Shown here piece by piece: positions 8,216 through 15,169 of a stretch of DNA of 64,000 nt. A program made the translations under genes and the position numbers. Origin of the DNA: Olsenella sp. An293 (GTDB taxonomy: Bacteria; Actinomycetota; Coriobacteriia; Coriobacteriales; Atopobiaceae); assembly GCF_002159495.1 (NCBI RefSeq), contig NZ_NFIT01000011.1, positions 1 through 64,000 on the forward strand, given 5' to 3'. Each line of letters begins with the position of its first letter. Position 1 is the stretch's first letter. The notes under the pieces were generated by a model, which made no database searches, was not told the DNA's origin, and saw only the letters and a program-made list of their open reading frames with translations.

Positions 8216-8604
8216 CCTGCGAGACGCTCCTCAAGAGCTCTGACGACTTTGACGTCTGCGGGAAGCCAGTCGACATCCCAAAGATGGTTGGTGCTAAGCC
8301 AGAGAAGATTCTCGTGCTCGGTGTCATTGATGGCGCCATCGACGATCTCGCAGAGGAAGCATTCCATCGAGAGGTGGAAGGTGTCGTAATCATGCTCGAT
8401 TGTGCACAGGTGCGACAGATTCCCGATTGTGACGCAAAGCTCCTCTTCAATCTCTCGGGCGCACGCTTGCTCTCCAGTTTCGCCAGGTTCGAGTTTGCCC
8501 CCGGGAAACTCCCATCCGTCTTTAAACTCGCCATAGCCGCGCTGAGCCGCGAGTACCTGATTGTCCCTGCAAATGATCGCCGCTGCGACGTGAATCGTCT
8601 TCAT
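8212..8604 (-). CDS. MutT-like Nudix hydrolase
   Basis: 130 aa, start ATG 8604 (MKTIHVAAAI) after GGGAGGA; a longer frame upstream is not supported. The Nudix box is intact: GGKLEPGETGEQACAREIEE, continuing to EELCV. Size and the early VAAAIICRDNQVLAAQRG match the 8-oxo-dGTP diphosphatase (MutT) group, which removes oxidised dNTPs. It converges on the DUF3427 helicase with a 4-nt overlap. I recall Nudix genes next to DUF3427 genes elsewhere; here the pair sits in one composition island. Confidence 0.88.
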   Translation of the reverse strand: MKTIHVAAAIICRDNQVLAAQRGYGEFKDGWEFPGGKLEPGETGEQACAREIEEELCVTIGNLSHLCTIEHDYDTFHLSMECFLCEIVDGAINDTEHENLLWLSTNHLWDVDWLPADVKVVRALEERLAG

Positions 8605-8687
8605 GAAGAGTCCTCCCTGAGGTCGATTTGAGAGTATACGCGAGTGAGGCAGTAGAGTTATCGAGGGGTAAGAAATCCGGCGTGCCC

Positions 8688-8764
8688 CTCGGGCGACCAC
8701 GCACAACGGCCATTGTGAGCGTTAACATCCGCTCAAAAATGGGCGACGTGCGTGGTCGCCCGAG
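8688..8764. repeat. Covarying hairpin element, copy 1
   Basis: Perfect 17-bp arms: CTCGGGCGACCACGCAC (8688-8704) and its complement (8748-8764). An inner stem TGAGCG/CGCTCA sits at 8716-8735. The same layout recurs at 34924-34992 and 36014-36082, where the stem reads GACCTCGCAC and the opposite strand changes to match. The rest of 8605-8881 holds only weak promoter-like sequence. Confidence 0.8.
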
Positions 8765-8832
8765 ACATAAGGCGCTCGCCGGCCTCGTCGGCGGCTCGCC
8801 GGGGCCTCGAACGGCGCCCGGTCGCAGCGTGC

Positions 8833-8838
8833 TACACT
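8833..8838 (+). promoter_or_regulatory. Putative -10 box before the ArsC-like operon
   Basis: TACACT lies 7 nt before an in-frame ATG (8846) and 43 nt before the ribosome-site-supported ATG (8882). No good -35 is seen. Either a leaderless start at 8846 adds 12 residues, or the mRNA carries a short leader with the AAAGGA site. Confidence 0.35.
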
Positions 8839-8881
8839 TGCCCGTATGGCCGCGACACAACGGCAAGCGAAAGGAAACACC

Positions 8882-9244
8882 ATGGATGACGTGCTCTTTG
8901 TTGAGTATCCCAAGTGCAGCACCTGCCGACGCGCCAAGGCGTGGCTCGACGAGCGCGGCATCTCCTACACGGACCGCCACATCGTGGAGGACAACCCCAC
9001 GGCCGAGGAGCTCGCCGCGTGGCAGGAGCGCTCGGGTCTTCCTGTGCGTCGCTTCTTCAACACGAGCGGCCGACTCTACCGCGAGCGTAACATCAAGGCC
9101 CAGCTCGACGCCGGGCTCTCGGACGCCGATGCCTTCGCGCTCCTCGCCGAGGACGGCATGCTGGTCAAGCGCCCGATCGTGGTGGGGGAGGACTTCGTGC
9201 TCGTGGGATTTCGCGAGGCAGAGTGGGAGGACAAGCTGTGCTAG
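8882..9244 (+). CDS. ArsC/Spx-family thioredoxin-fold protein
   Basis: 120 aa; ATG 8882 follows GAAAGGAAACACC. The N-terminal VEYPKCSTCRRAKAWL carries the CxxC redox pair of the ArsC/Spx/YffB family, and the C-terminal KRPIVVGEDFVLVGF is the conserved end. YffB-like members are thiol oxidoreductases of unclear substrate; the arsenate reductase label is often wrong for them, and no ars gene is nearby. First gene of a four-gene run with overlaps (cutC, pentapeptide, thioesterase). A possible leaderless start at 8846 would add 12 residues. Confidence 0.85.
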   Translation: MDDVLFVEYPKCSTCRRAKAWLDERGISYTDRHIVEDNPTAEELAAWQERSGLPVRRFFNTSGRLYRERNIKAQLDAGLSDADAFALLAEDGMLVKRPIVVGEDFVLVGFREAEWEDKLC

Positions 9245-9909
9245 GCGCGCTTACCCGCGAGTTCTGCGCCGAGAACATGGAGCTCGTCCCTGCTGCCGTT
9301 GCCGCCGGCGCCGCGCGCATCGAGCTCTGCGACAACCTCGCCGTGGGCGGAACCACGCCGAGCTACGGCGTCATTCGCGCTGCCGTCGCCTTCGCGCGCG
9401 ACCACGGTGTCGACGTGATGTGCATGGTCCGTCCGCGCGGGGGCAGCTTCGAGCACACCCCCGAGGAGGCCGCCATGATGCGCGACGACCTCGCGCTGGC
9501 AAAGCGCCTGGGCGTCACGGGCGTGGTCTTTGGCTGCCTGCGCGATGGCCGCCTGGACCGCGCGCTCACCGCCGAGCTCGTCCGTCTCGCGCATGAGGAC
9601 TCGCCCGACGCCCCCGGTCGCGTTGACGTGACCTTCCACATGGCCTTTGACGCCCTCGCGCCGGCCGACCAGCTCGAGGCAATCGACTGGCTTGCCGACC
9701 AGGGCGTCGAGCGCATCCTCACCCACGGCGGCGCCGCGGGCACGCCCATCGCGGACAACCTCGAGCGCCTGCGCGCCTACGTCGAGCGCGCAGCCGGGCG
9801 CATCATCATCCTTCCGGGCGGTGGCATCACCTGGGAGAACGCCGAGTCCGTGGCGTCCGCGCTTGGCGTCGGCGAGGTCCACGGCACCAAGATCGTGCGG
9901 GTGGCGTAG
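9238..9909 (+). CDS. cutC: Copper homeostasis protein CutC
   Basis: 223 aa. GTG 9238 is preferred because GGAGG (9226-9230) lies 7 nt upstream; an earlier GTG at 9223 has no site. The start overlaps the ArsC-like gene by 7 nt. CutC TIM-barrel motifs are present: AARIELCDNLAVGGTTPSYG, MVRPRGGSF, GVVFGCL, VTFHMAFD, ILTHGG and ILPGGGIT. The family was linked to copper tolerance in E. coli, but its biochemical role remains uncertain. Translation is probably coupled to its neighbours. Confidence 0.93.
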   Translation: MLGALTREFCAENMELVPAAVAAGAARIELCDNLAVGGTTPSYGVIRAAVAFARDHGVDVMCMVRPRGGSFEHTPEEAAMMRDDLALAKRLGVTGVVFGCLRDGRLDRALTAELVRLAHEDSPDAPGRVDVTFHMAFDALAPADQLEAIDWLADQGVERILTHGGAAGTPIADNLERLRAYVERAAGRIIILPGGGITWENAESVASALGVGEVHGTKIVRVA

Positions 9910-10596
9910 GTGTCCCGCCTAGGTCCGGCAAAGACGAGGGGCTTTGCGCAGGTCACGCCCAATCTCGGGGAGAACCTGAGCCGGGAGGACCTTCTCGCGC
10001 GCCTTACGGAGCCGGACGCCCGAGTCTTTGGGTCTGCGTTCTCAGGGCTCGAGCTCTCAGAGGTCGCGGCATGCGGCACCGCCTTCGAGAACGCCGTCTT
10101 TCGCGGGTGTTCCTTCGAGAGCGTGAGCCTGGCCAACTGCACGTTTTCCGACGTGCTCTTCTCGGGCTGCCGGTTTGTGCGCTGTGATCTGGGGCGCAGC
10201 TGGCTCAACCGCTGCGACTTCCGCTCGTGCTCCGCGCCGGGGATAAGCTTTCTCAAGGGCAGGCTCACGGGCGTCTCCCTGGAGGACTGCCAGTTTGCCT
10301 ACTGCGACCTCGCCGAGGCGTCGGTGAGCCGGCTGCGCGCCAGCTCAACGGGCCTTGCCGAGGCAAACCTTCACCAGGCCAGGCTCAGCCACGTCGAGCT
10401 CGACCGCTGCGACCTCACGCGTGCGACGGTCTTTCGCACGAGCCTTGACGGGATGGACCTCTCTACCTGCGACATCTCCGGCATCCGCGTCTCGAGCGAC
10501 CTGCACGAGCTACGCGGTGCCGTCGTGAGTCCCGAGCAGGCCGCGCAGCTCATCGGCCTTCTCGGCATCAAGATCAAGGAGGACGAATGGCTCTGA
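9910..10596 (+). CDS. Pentapeptide-repeat protein
   Basis: 228 aa, GTG start directly abutting the cutC stop. From ~45 to ~195 the chain follows the A(D/N)LXX-type pentapeptide rhythm, for example FENAVFRGCSFESVSLANC and CDLTRATVFRTSLDGMDL, which folds as a right-handed quadrilateral beta helix. The C-terminal 30 residues (SPEQAAQLIGLLGIKIK) resemble the end of Qnr/McbG-like and YjbI-like proteins. No signal peptide. Some family members protect gyrase by mimicking DNA; nothing here proves that role. It overlaps the thioesterase start by 10 nt. Confidence 0.85.
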   Translation: MSRLGPAKTRGFAQVTPNLGENLSREDLLARLTEPDARVFGSAFSGLELSEVAACGTAFENAVFRGCSFESVSLANCTFSDVLFSGCRFVRCDLGRSWLNRCDFRSCSAPGISFLKGRLTGVSLEDCQFAYCDLAEASVSRLRASSTGLAEANLHQARLSHVELDRCDLTRATVFRTSLDGMDLSTCDISGIRVSSDLHELRGAVVSPEQAAQLIGLLGIKIKEDEWL

Positions 10597-11003
10597 TCGA
10601 CGAGAACGCCTCGCTCGAGGAGGTCCAGGCGGTCTTCAAGAACGACCGCTTTGCAACGGAGGCCTGCGGCTGTCGCGTGGTGGAGGCCGCGCGCGGCCAC
10701 GCGGTCACCGAGTTCGACATCACGCCGGGGCACCGCAACGAGAAGGGCGGCGTGATGGGAGGGGCCATCTTCACGGTGGCCGACCTCGCGTTTGCGGTGG
10801 CGTCCAACGTGGGCGAGTCCGTGACCGTGTCCGTGAGCAGCACGATCGAGTTCATGAGCGCGGCACGCGGCGAGAAGCTCATCGCCACGGCCGACGTCGA
10901 CAAGAACGGGCGCACGCTCGCCTTCTACACCTGCTCCGTGACCGACGAGCTCGGGACGCCCGTCGCGCGCGCCACGCAGACCTGCATGCACCTGCAGCGC
11001 TAG
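10587..11003 (+). CDS. PaaI-type hot-dog thioesterase
   Basis: 138 aa. The hot-dog core is clear: ITPGHRNEKGGVMGGAIFTV (the HxNxxGxxHGG-like motif with M in place of H), ADLAFAVASN, then TIEFMSAARGEKLIATADV. PaaI/YdiI-like enzymes hydrolyse acyl-CoA thioesters. The loss of the usual catalytic-motif His (GGVMGGA rather than GGVLHGG) may alter activity. Last gene of the arsC-cutC-pentapeptide operon; the 64 bp after it contain only short GACGCCTGCAG repeats before the convergent pfk gene. Confidence 0.85.
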   Translation: MALIDENASLEEVQAVFKNDRFATEACGCRVVEAARGHAVTEFDITPGHRNEKGGVMGGAIFTVADLAFAVASNVGESVTVSVSSTIEFMSAARGEKLIATADVDKNGRTLAFYTCSVTDELGTPVARATQTCMHLQR

Positions 11004-11067
11004 GGACGCCTGCAGTGGCGGCAGTGTCTGCGACGCTGACGACGCCTGCAGCGCTGATGGCGCCTCG

Positions 11068-12261
11068 CTAGTCCAGCGAGGCCATCTGGGCGGGAAGCTC
11101 GCCCACGAGCGGGCGCATGTAGCGGAGAAGCTCCTCGCGCACGCCCATGCCGTCCTCGCTGATCCACTCGCGGGGGACATGGCGCACCTGGTTTGCCGCG
11201 GAGGCGACGTCGACGAGGCGCGTCTGGACGGCGTAGGGGCTGTCGGAGACGCGCTCGAGCGCGCACATCTTTCCCGTCTGGCCCGAAAGCGCGGCGTTGT
11301 AGGCAAAGTGACCCAGGTCAAAGGCCTCGTCGAGGTCAGTCCTGCTGGCGGCGTAGCTGGCGCAGCGCTGCAGCGTCGAGAGCTCCACGGAGCGGGTTTT
11401 GCAACCCAGGCGCTCCTTCGCCAGCGCGGCGAGGTAGCGACCCGTGCCGGACAAGGTCGCGAGGTGACCAAACTCGTCGACGCCCACGCCCGGCTCGGCG
11501 GCGAGCTCGCAGAGGAGCCTGCCGTCGGGGGTGCGGACGCCCTCGCTCACGCCCACCATCACGGTGTTCTTTTCTCCCAGCAGCGAGGCGATGCGATCGA
11601 GGAGCGCCTCGAGGTCGAGCGGGGCCTCGGGCAGCAGCACGAGGTCGGGCGCCGCGAGCGCGAGGGCGCTGGACGCGGCGAGCCAGCCGGCGTCGCGCCC
11701 CATGATCTCGACGAAGGTGACGCTCTTGAGGTCGTAGACGTCCGCGTCGTAGGCAATCTCGTTCACGGCCGTGGCCACGAAGCGGGCGGCGCTGCCGTAG
11801 CCGGGGGTGTGGTCGGTGCCCACGAGGTCGTTGTCGATGGTCTTGGGCACGCCGAGGAACCTGATGTCGCTGCCCGTCTGGTGTCCGTACTCGGAGAGCT
11901 TGGCGATGGTGTCCATGGAGTCGTTGCCGCCGATGTAGAGCACGGCGTCAGCACCGATTTCCTCGAAGCGCCCGAAGAGACGCTGGTAGACCGCCTCGTC
12001 CTCGGAGGGGAGAGGCAGCTTGTAGCGGCAGCTGCCCAGCCAGCTCGCCGGCGTGTTGCGCAGGAGCTCGATGTCGACCCGGCTCAGGAACGCCTCGTCG
12101 AGGCGGACGGAACGGCCGTCGAGGAAGCCCTGGATGCCGTAGCGCATGCCCTCGATGCGCGTCCCGTCAAAGACGCCGGCGGCGATGACGCCTGCGAGGC
12201 TCGAGTTGATGGCGGACGTGGGCCCGCCCGACTGTCCCACCAGGACGCACTTTTCGCTCAT
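11068..12261 (-). CDS. 6-phosphofructokinase, pyrophosphate-dependent type
   Basis: 397 aa, start ATG 12261 (MSEKCVLV) after GGGAG. The N-terminal GQSGGPTSAINSSLAG and the substrate motif TIDND identify the PFK family. Two positions set the phosphoryl donor: GGNDS (~111-115) has Asp where ATP enzymes have Gly, and PKTIDND (~139-145) has Lys where they have Gly. Both point to a PPi-dependent enzyme, which makes the step reversible. Acts in cytosolic glycolysis. Its 5' side faces the 241-bp inverted-repeat element and the divergent purF-like gene. Confidence 0.9.
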   Translation of the reverse strand: MSEKCVLVGQSGGPTSAINSSLAGVIAAGVFDGTRIEGMRYGIQGFLDGRSVRLDEAFLSRVDIELLRNTPASWLGSCRYKLPLPSEDEAVYQRLFGRFEEIGADAVLYIGGNDSMDTIAKLSEYGHQTGSDIRFLGVPKTIDNDLVGTDHTPGYGSAARFVATAVNEIAYDADVYDLKSVTFVEIMGRDAGWLAASSALALAAPDLVLLPEAPLDLEALLDRIASLLGEKNTVMVGVSEGVRTPDGRLLCELAAEPGVGVDEFGHLATLSGTGRYLAALAKERLGCKTRSVELSTLQRCASYAASRTDLDEAFDLGHFAYNAALSGQTGKMCALERVSDSPYAVQTRLVDVASAANQVRHVPREWISEDGMGVREELLRYMRPLVGELPAQMASLD

Positions 12262-12354
12262 GGAGGCTCCCGTTCTTTGCTGCCGATTGCTGTCACAAGC
12301 ATACTCGCTTGCCGTGCGACAATCGAACCGGCCCCAAATGTCGCCCGCTGAGCC

Positions 12355-12595
12355 TGCAAAATCGACCTTCAATCCATATTCTCGTTCCGCTGAAAACAAA
12401 ACTGGGCTTCAGTCCATGAAAAAACTGGGCTTGAGCCGGCCTGGCACTCCCTCTTTGGCCAAGTGGTTGACAAAAGACCAGATAAATAGTTCGACCAAGC
12501 TAACTTCATCGTCGCAACTAGGCAAAATGGCATGGATCGAAGCCCGGTTTTGTCTCGCGCGATCCGGGAATATGGATCGAAGGCTGGTTTTGCAG
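12355..12595. mobile_element. MITE-like element, copy 1 (64-bp terminal inverted repeats)
   Basis: The left end (12355-12418, TGCAAAATCGACC...GTCCATG) and right end (12532-12595) are inverted copies about three-quarters identical. The interior is AT-richer than the neighbours and holds a GCCGGCCTGGC/TTGGCCAAG stem. A second copy of the same plan lies at 44768-44998. No ORF encodes a transposase; a non-autonomous element or a structured RNA gene is the best reading. It fills most of the 473-bp gap between pfk and the purF-like gene. Confidence 0.75.
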
Positions 12596-12679
12596 ACACC
12601 ACGCGTGCGCCACGCGGCCCAGCAGCGTGTTCATGATGTTTCTATTGTGCGAGGCCTCTTCAGGGCGCGGGGCGCGCGA

Positions 12680-12685
12680 GTATAC
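12680..12685 (+). promoter_or_regulatory. -10 box for the purF-like gene
   Basis: TATACT in GAGTATACTCTTGG lies about 50 nt before ATG 12735; a weak TTCAGG is spaced some 16 nt upstream. The flanking GAGTATACTC is itself a 10-bp perfect palindrome, so a regulator site may overlap the promoter. Confidence 0.45.
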
Positions 12686-12734
12686 TCTTGGGGTTCTTAA
12701 TGACCGTGCACCCAGCATGAACTCGGAGGAGCAT

Positions 12735-14156
12735 ATGGGAGCGTTCTTTGGCGCCGTTTCTCATCGTGACGTTGCGCTCGACGTGTTCTTTGGCGTCGAC
12801 TATCACTCTCACCTCGGAACGCGCCGCGCCGGCATGGTCTCATGCCGCCCGGGCGGCGGGTTCAACCGCCAGATCCACTCGATCGAGAACACGCCGTTCC
12901 GCACCAAGTTCGAGCACGACCTGCCCGAGCTCTCCGGCACCTGCGCGATGGGCTGCATCTCCGACTCCGACCCGCAGCCGCTGCTCGTCCGCTCCCACCT
13001 GGGCGTCTATGCCATCTCCACGGTGGGCGCCATCGGAAACGCCGACGAGCTCGTGGCGCGCTTCGAGGCCGACGGCCACCAGTTCATGGCCACCAGCTCC
13101 GGCGCGGTCAACGTCAACGAGCTCGTGGCCGCGCTCGTCAACACGCAGGGCAGCCTCGTCGACGGCATCCGCTACGCGCAGGATCAGATCGAGGGCTCGC
13201 TCACGCTGCTCATCATGACCGAGTCCGGCGAGCTCATCGCCGCGCGCGATGCCATGGGCCGCCTGCCCGTCCTCATCGGCAAGGACGACGACGGCTACTG
13301 CGTGTCCTTCGAGTCGTTTGCCTACGGCAAGCTCGGCTATGCCGACGAGTACGAGCTGGGCTCCGCCGAGATCGTGCGTCTCACGGCGGACGGCTACGAG
13401 ACCATCTCCCCGGCCCGCGACGAGATGCGCATCTGCGCGTTCCTGTGGGTCTACTACGGCTATCCCAACTCCAACTACGAGGGCGTCAACGTCGAGGTCA
13501 TGCGCTATCGCAACGGTCGGATCATGGCCCGCGACGAGCGCGCCGCGGGTCTGCTTCCCGAGGTCGACTACGTCGCCGGCATGCCCGACTCGGGCCTGCC
13601 CCACGGCATCGGCTATGCCAACGAGTCCGGCGTGCCGCTCGCGCGCCCCTTCGTCAAGTACACGCCCACCTGGCCGCGCTCCTTCATGCCCGCCAACCAG
13701 GAGGTGCGCAACCGCGTCGCCAAGATGAAGCAGATCCCGGTGCCCGAGCTCATCCGCGACAAGCGCCTGCTGCTCGTCGACGACTCCATCGTCCGCGGCA
13801 CCCAGATGCGCGAGACCATCGACTTCCTGCGCGACACCGGGGTCGCCGAGGTGCACATGCGCTCCGCCTGCCCGCCGATCATGTACGGCTGCAAGTTCCT
13901 CTCGTTCTCCCGCAGCCGCTCCGAGTACGAGCTCATCGCGCGTCGCAAGGTGCGCGAGCTCGAGGGCGACGAGGGCGAGAAGCACCTTGACGAGTACGCC
14001 GACGGCCGCACCGAGCGCGGGCGCTGTTTGCTGCGCTCGATCTGCGAGGAGATGGGCTTCGACTCGCTCGAGTACCAGAGCCTCGACGGCATGCTCGAGG
14101 CCATTGGCATCGACCGCAAGAAGGTCTGCACCTACTGCTGGAACGGGCGCGACTAG
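12735..14156 (+). CDS. Amidophosphoribosyltransferase-family protein lacking the Cys nucleophile
   Basis: 473 aa; ATG 12735 has CGGAGGA 5 nt upstream. The C-terminal half has the phosphoribosyltransferase signature LLLVDDSIVRGT (~348-356) and ACPPIMYGC; the N-terminal half has the Ntn glutaminase shape (DYHSHLGTRRAGM). In PurF the mature chain starts with a catalytic Cys, but here it begins MGAFFGAVSH, with no Cys nearby. This variant is a known PurF-like subfamily in anaerobes as I recall it. It may use ammonia directly, or have another role. The end CTYCWNGRD keeps a Cys pair. Confidence 0.85.
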   Translation: MGAFFGAVSHRDVALDVFFGVDYHSHLGTRRAGMVSCRPGGGFNRQIHSIENTPFRTKFEHDLPELSGTCAMGCISDSDPQPLLVRSHLGVYAISTVGAIGNADELVARFEADGHQFMATSSGAVNVNELVAALVNTQGSLVDGIRYAQDQIEGSLTLLIMTESGELIAARDAMGRLPVLIGKDDDGYCVSFESFAYGKLGYADEYELGSAEIVRLTADGYETISPARDEMRICAFLWVYYGYPNSNYEGVNVEVMRYRNGRIMARDERAAGLLPEVDYVAGMPDSGLPHGIGYANESGVPLARPFVKYTPTWPRSFMPANQEVRNRVAKMKQIPVPELIRDKRLLLVDDSIVRGTQMRETIDFLRDTGVAEVHMRSACPPIMYGCKFLSFSRSRSEYELIARRKVRELEGDEGEKHLDEYADGRTERGRCLLRSICEEMGFDSLEYQSLDGMLEAIGIDRKKVCTYCWNGRD

Positions 14157-14167
14157 CCGTCGCGGGC

Positions 14168-14282
14168 ATTCAAAAGGGGACGGGCTTTCTGCTAATTGGG
14201 GACGTGTTATTTCGTGCAGACGGAAAGCGTCTGCACGAAATAACACGTCCCCAATTAGCAGAAAGCCCGTCCCCCTTTGAAT
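14168..14282. repeat. Giant hairpin: 55-bp arms, 5-nt loop
   Basis: Arms at 14168-14222 and 14228-14282 are complementary at 54 of 55 positions, with loop GAAAG. They contain GGGGACGTGTTATTTCGTGC, shared with the palindrome at 21424-21524. It lies between convergent purF-like and amrS genes, where it could stop transcription from both sides. One stop-proximal end abuts the amrS stop codon. Confidence 0.9.
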
Positions 14283-14284
14283 GG

Positions 14285-15169
14285 CTAGCAGTTGCCCACG
14301 AAGACGTGGTCGAGGTAGCGGCGCGAGACGTCGGCCAGGCGGTAGACGTCGGCGACCGGGGTGGGGCCGCGGTCCGTCAGGCGCCAGCGCGGGAAGAAGC
14401 GCGTCACGTGGTGGGTGAGCGTCTCGCGACCCCGACCGCCGTCGAGTCCGGCGAGCCAGCCCGCGAGCTCCTCCATCTCGGCCTCGCCGTCGTTCATCCC
14501 CGGAACCACCAGCGTGGTCACCTCGAGGTGGCAGCGCGGGTCAGCGGCGAGCCGCTCGATCGTATCCCGCGCGCACGCGAGCGAGCGCGGCGCACCTCCG
14601 CACGTCGCGTAGAAGGCGTCCGAGAAGCCCTTGAGGTCGATGTTGGCCGCGTCGATCAGCCCCTCGAGCGTGTCGAGCACCGCGGGCTCGAAGCAGCCGT
14701 TTGACACGAGCGCGCTCGCCAGGCCCGCCGCGTGCGCGAGCTCTGAGCAGTCTCGCACGTACTCCCAGCCCACGAGCGGCTCGTTGTAGGTGTGGGCAAT
14801 CCCGATGACGCGCGGGTCACGCCGTCGCGCCGCGAGCGCGAGCGCCACGAGCTCGTCCGGCGTGACCTCGCGCCAGGGCACGTCCTTCTCGCCCGCCTGC
14901 GAGATCTCGAAGTTCTGGCAAAACGGGCAGGCGAGGTTGCACCCATAGCTGCCGACCGAGAGCACGTAGGTTCCCGGCCGCCAGCGTGCGAGCGGCTTCT
15001 TCTCCACGGGGTCGAGCGCGAGTGAGGTCACGCGCCCGTAGCTTTTGGCCACGATGACGCCGCCGTCGTTGCGCCGCGCACGGCAGGCCCCGAGCGCGCC
15101 GGGGGCGAGCCGGCAGCGTTGCGGGCAGGTTTGGCAGACGAGCGCGCCGTCCTTCTCGCCCGCGCTCAT
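14285..15169 (-). CDS. amrS: AmmeMemoRadiSam system radical SAM enzyme (AmrS-like)
   Basis: 294 aa. The radical SAM cluster motif is CNLACPFC (Cys 77, 81, 84), preceded by an N-terminal Cys cluster CQTCPQRC. The sequence around HTYNEPLVGWEYV and NIDLKGFSDAFY matches the PflA-related AmrS family. It shares a 4-nt overlap with the upstream Memo/AMMECR1 fusion, giving the complete AmmeMemoRadiSam set in two genes. The reaction and substrate of this conserved system are not established to my knowledge. The start region MSAGEKDG contains one TTCTCGCC octamer. Confidence 0.92.
   Translation of the reverse strand: MSAGEKDGALVCQTCPQRCRLAPGALGACRARRNDGGVIVAKSYGRVTSLALDPVEKKPLARWRPGTYVLSVGSYGCNLACPFCQNFEISQAGEKDVPWREVTPDELVALALAARRRDPRVIGIAHTYNEPLVGWEYVRDCSELAHAAGLASALVSNGCFEPAVLDTLEGLIDAANIDLKGFSDAFYATCGGAPRSLACARDTIERLAADPRCHLEVTTLVVPGMNDGEAEMEELAGWLAGLDGGRGRETLTHHVTRFFPRWRLTDRGPTPVADVYRLADVSRRYLDHVFVGNC

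Noticed and set aside
8846-8881. Frameshift or truncation of the ArsC-like gene
   Set aside because: The 12-codon upstream extension is an alternative in-frame start, and the family's N-terminus aligns with ATG 8882.
12355-12595. A small protein encoded within the MITE-like element
   Set aside because: Frames there lack ribosome sites and are not kept in the second copy at 44768-44998.
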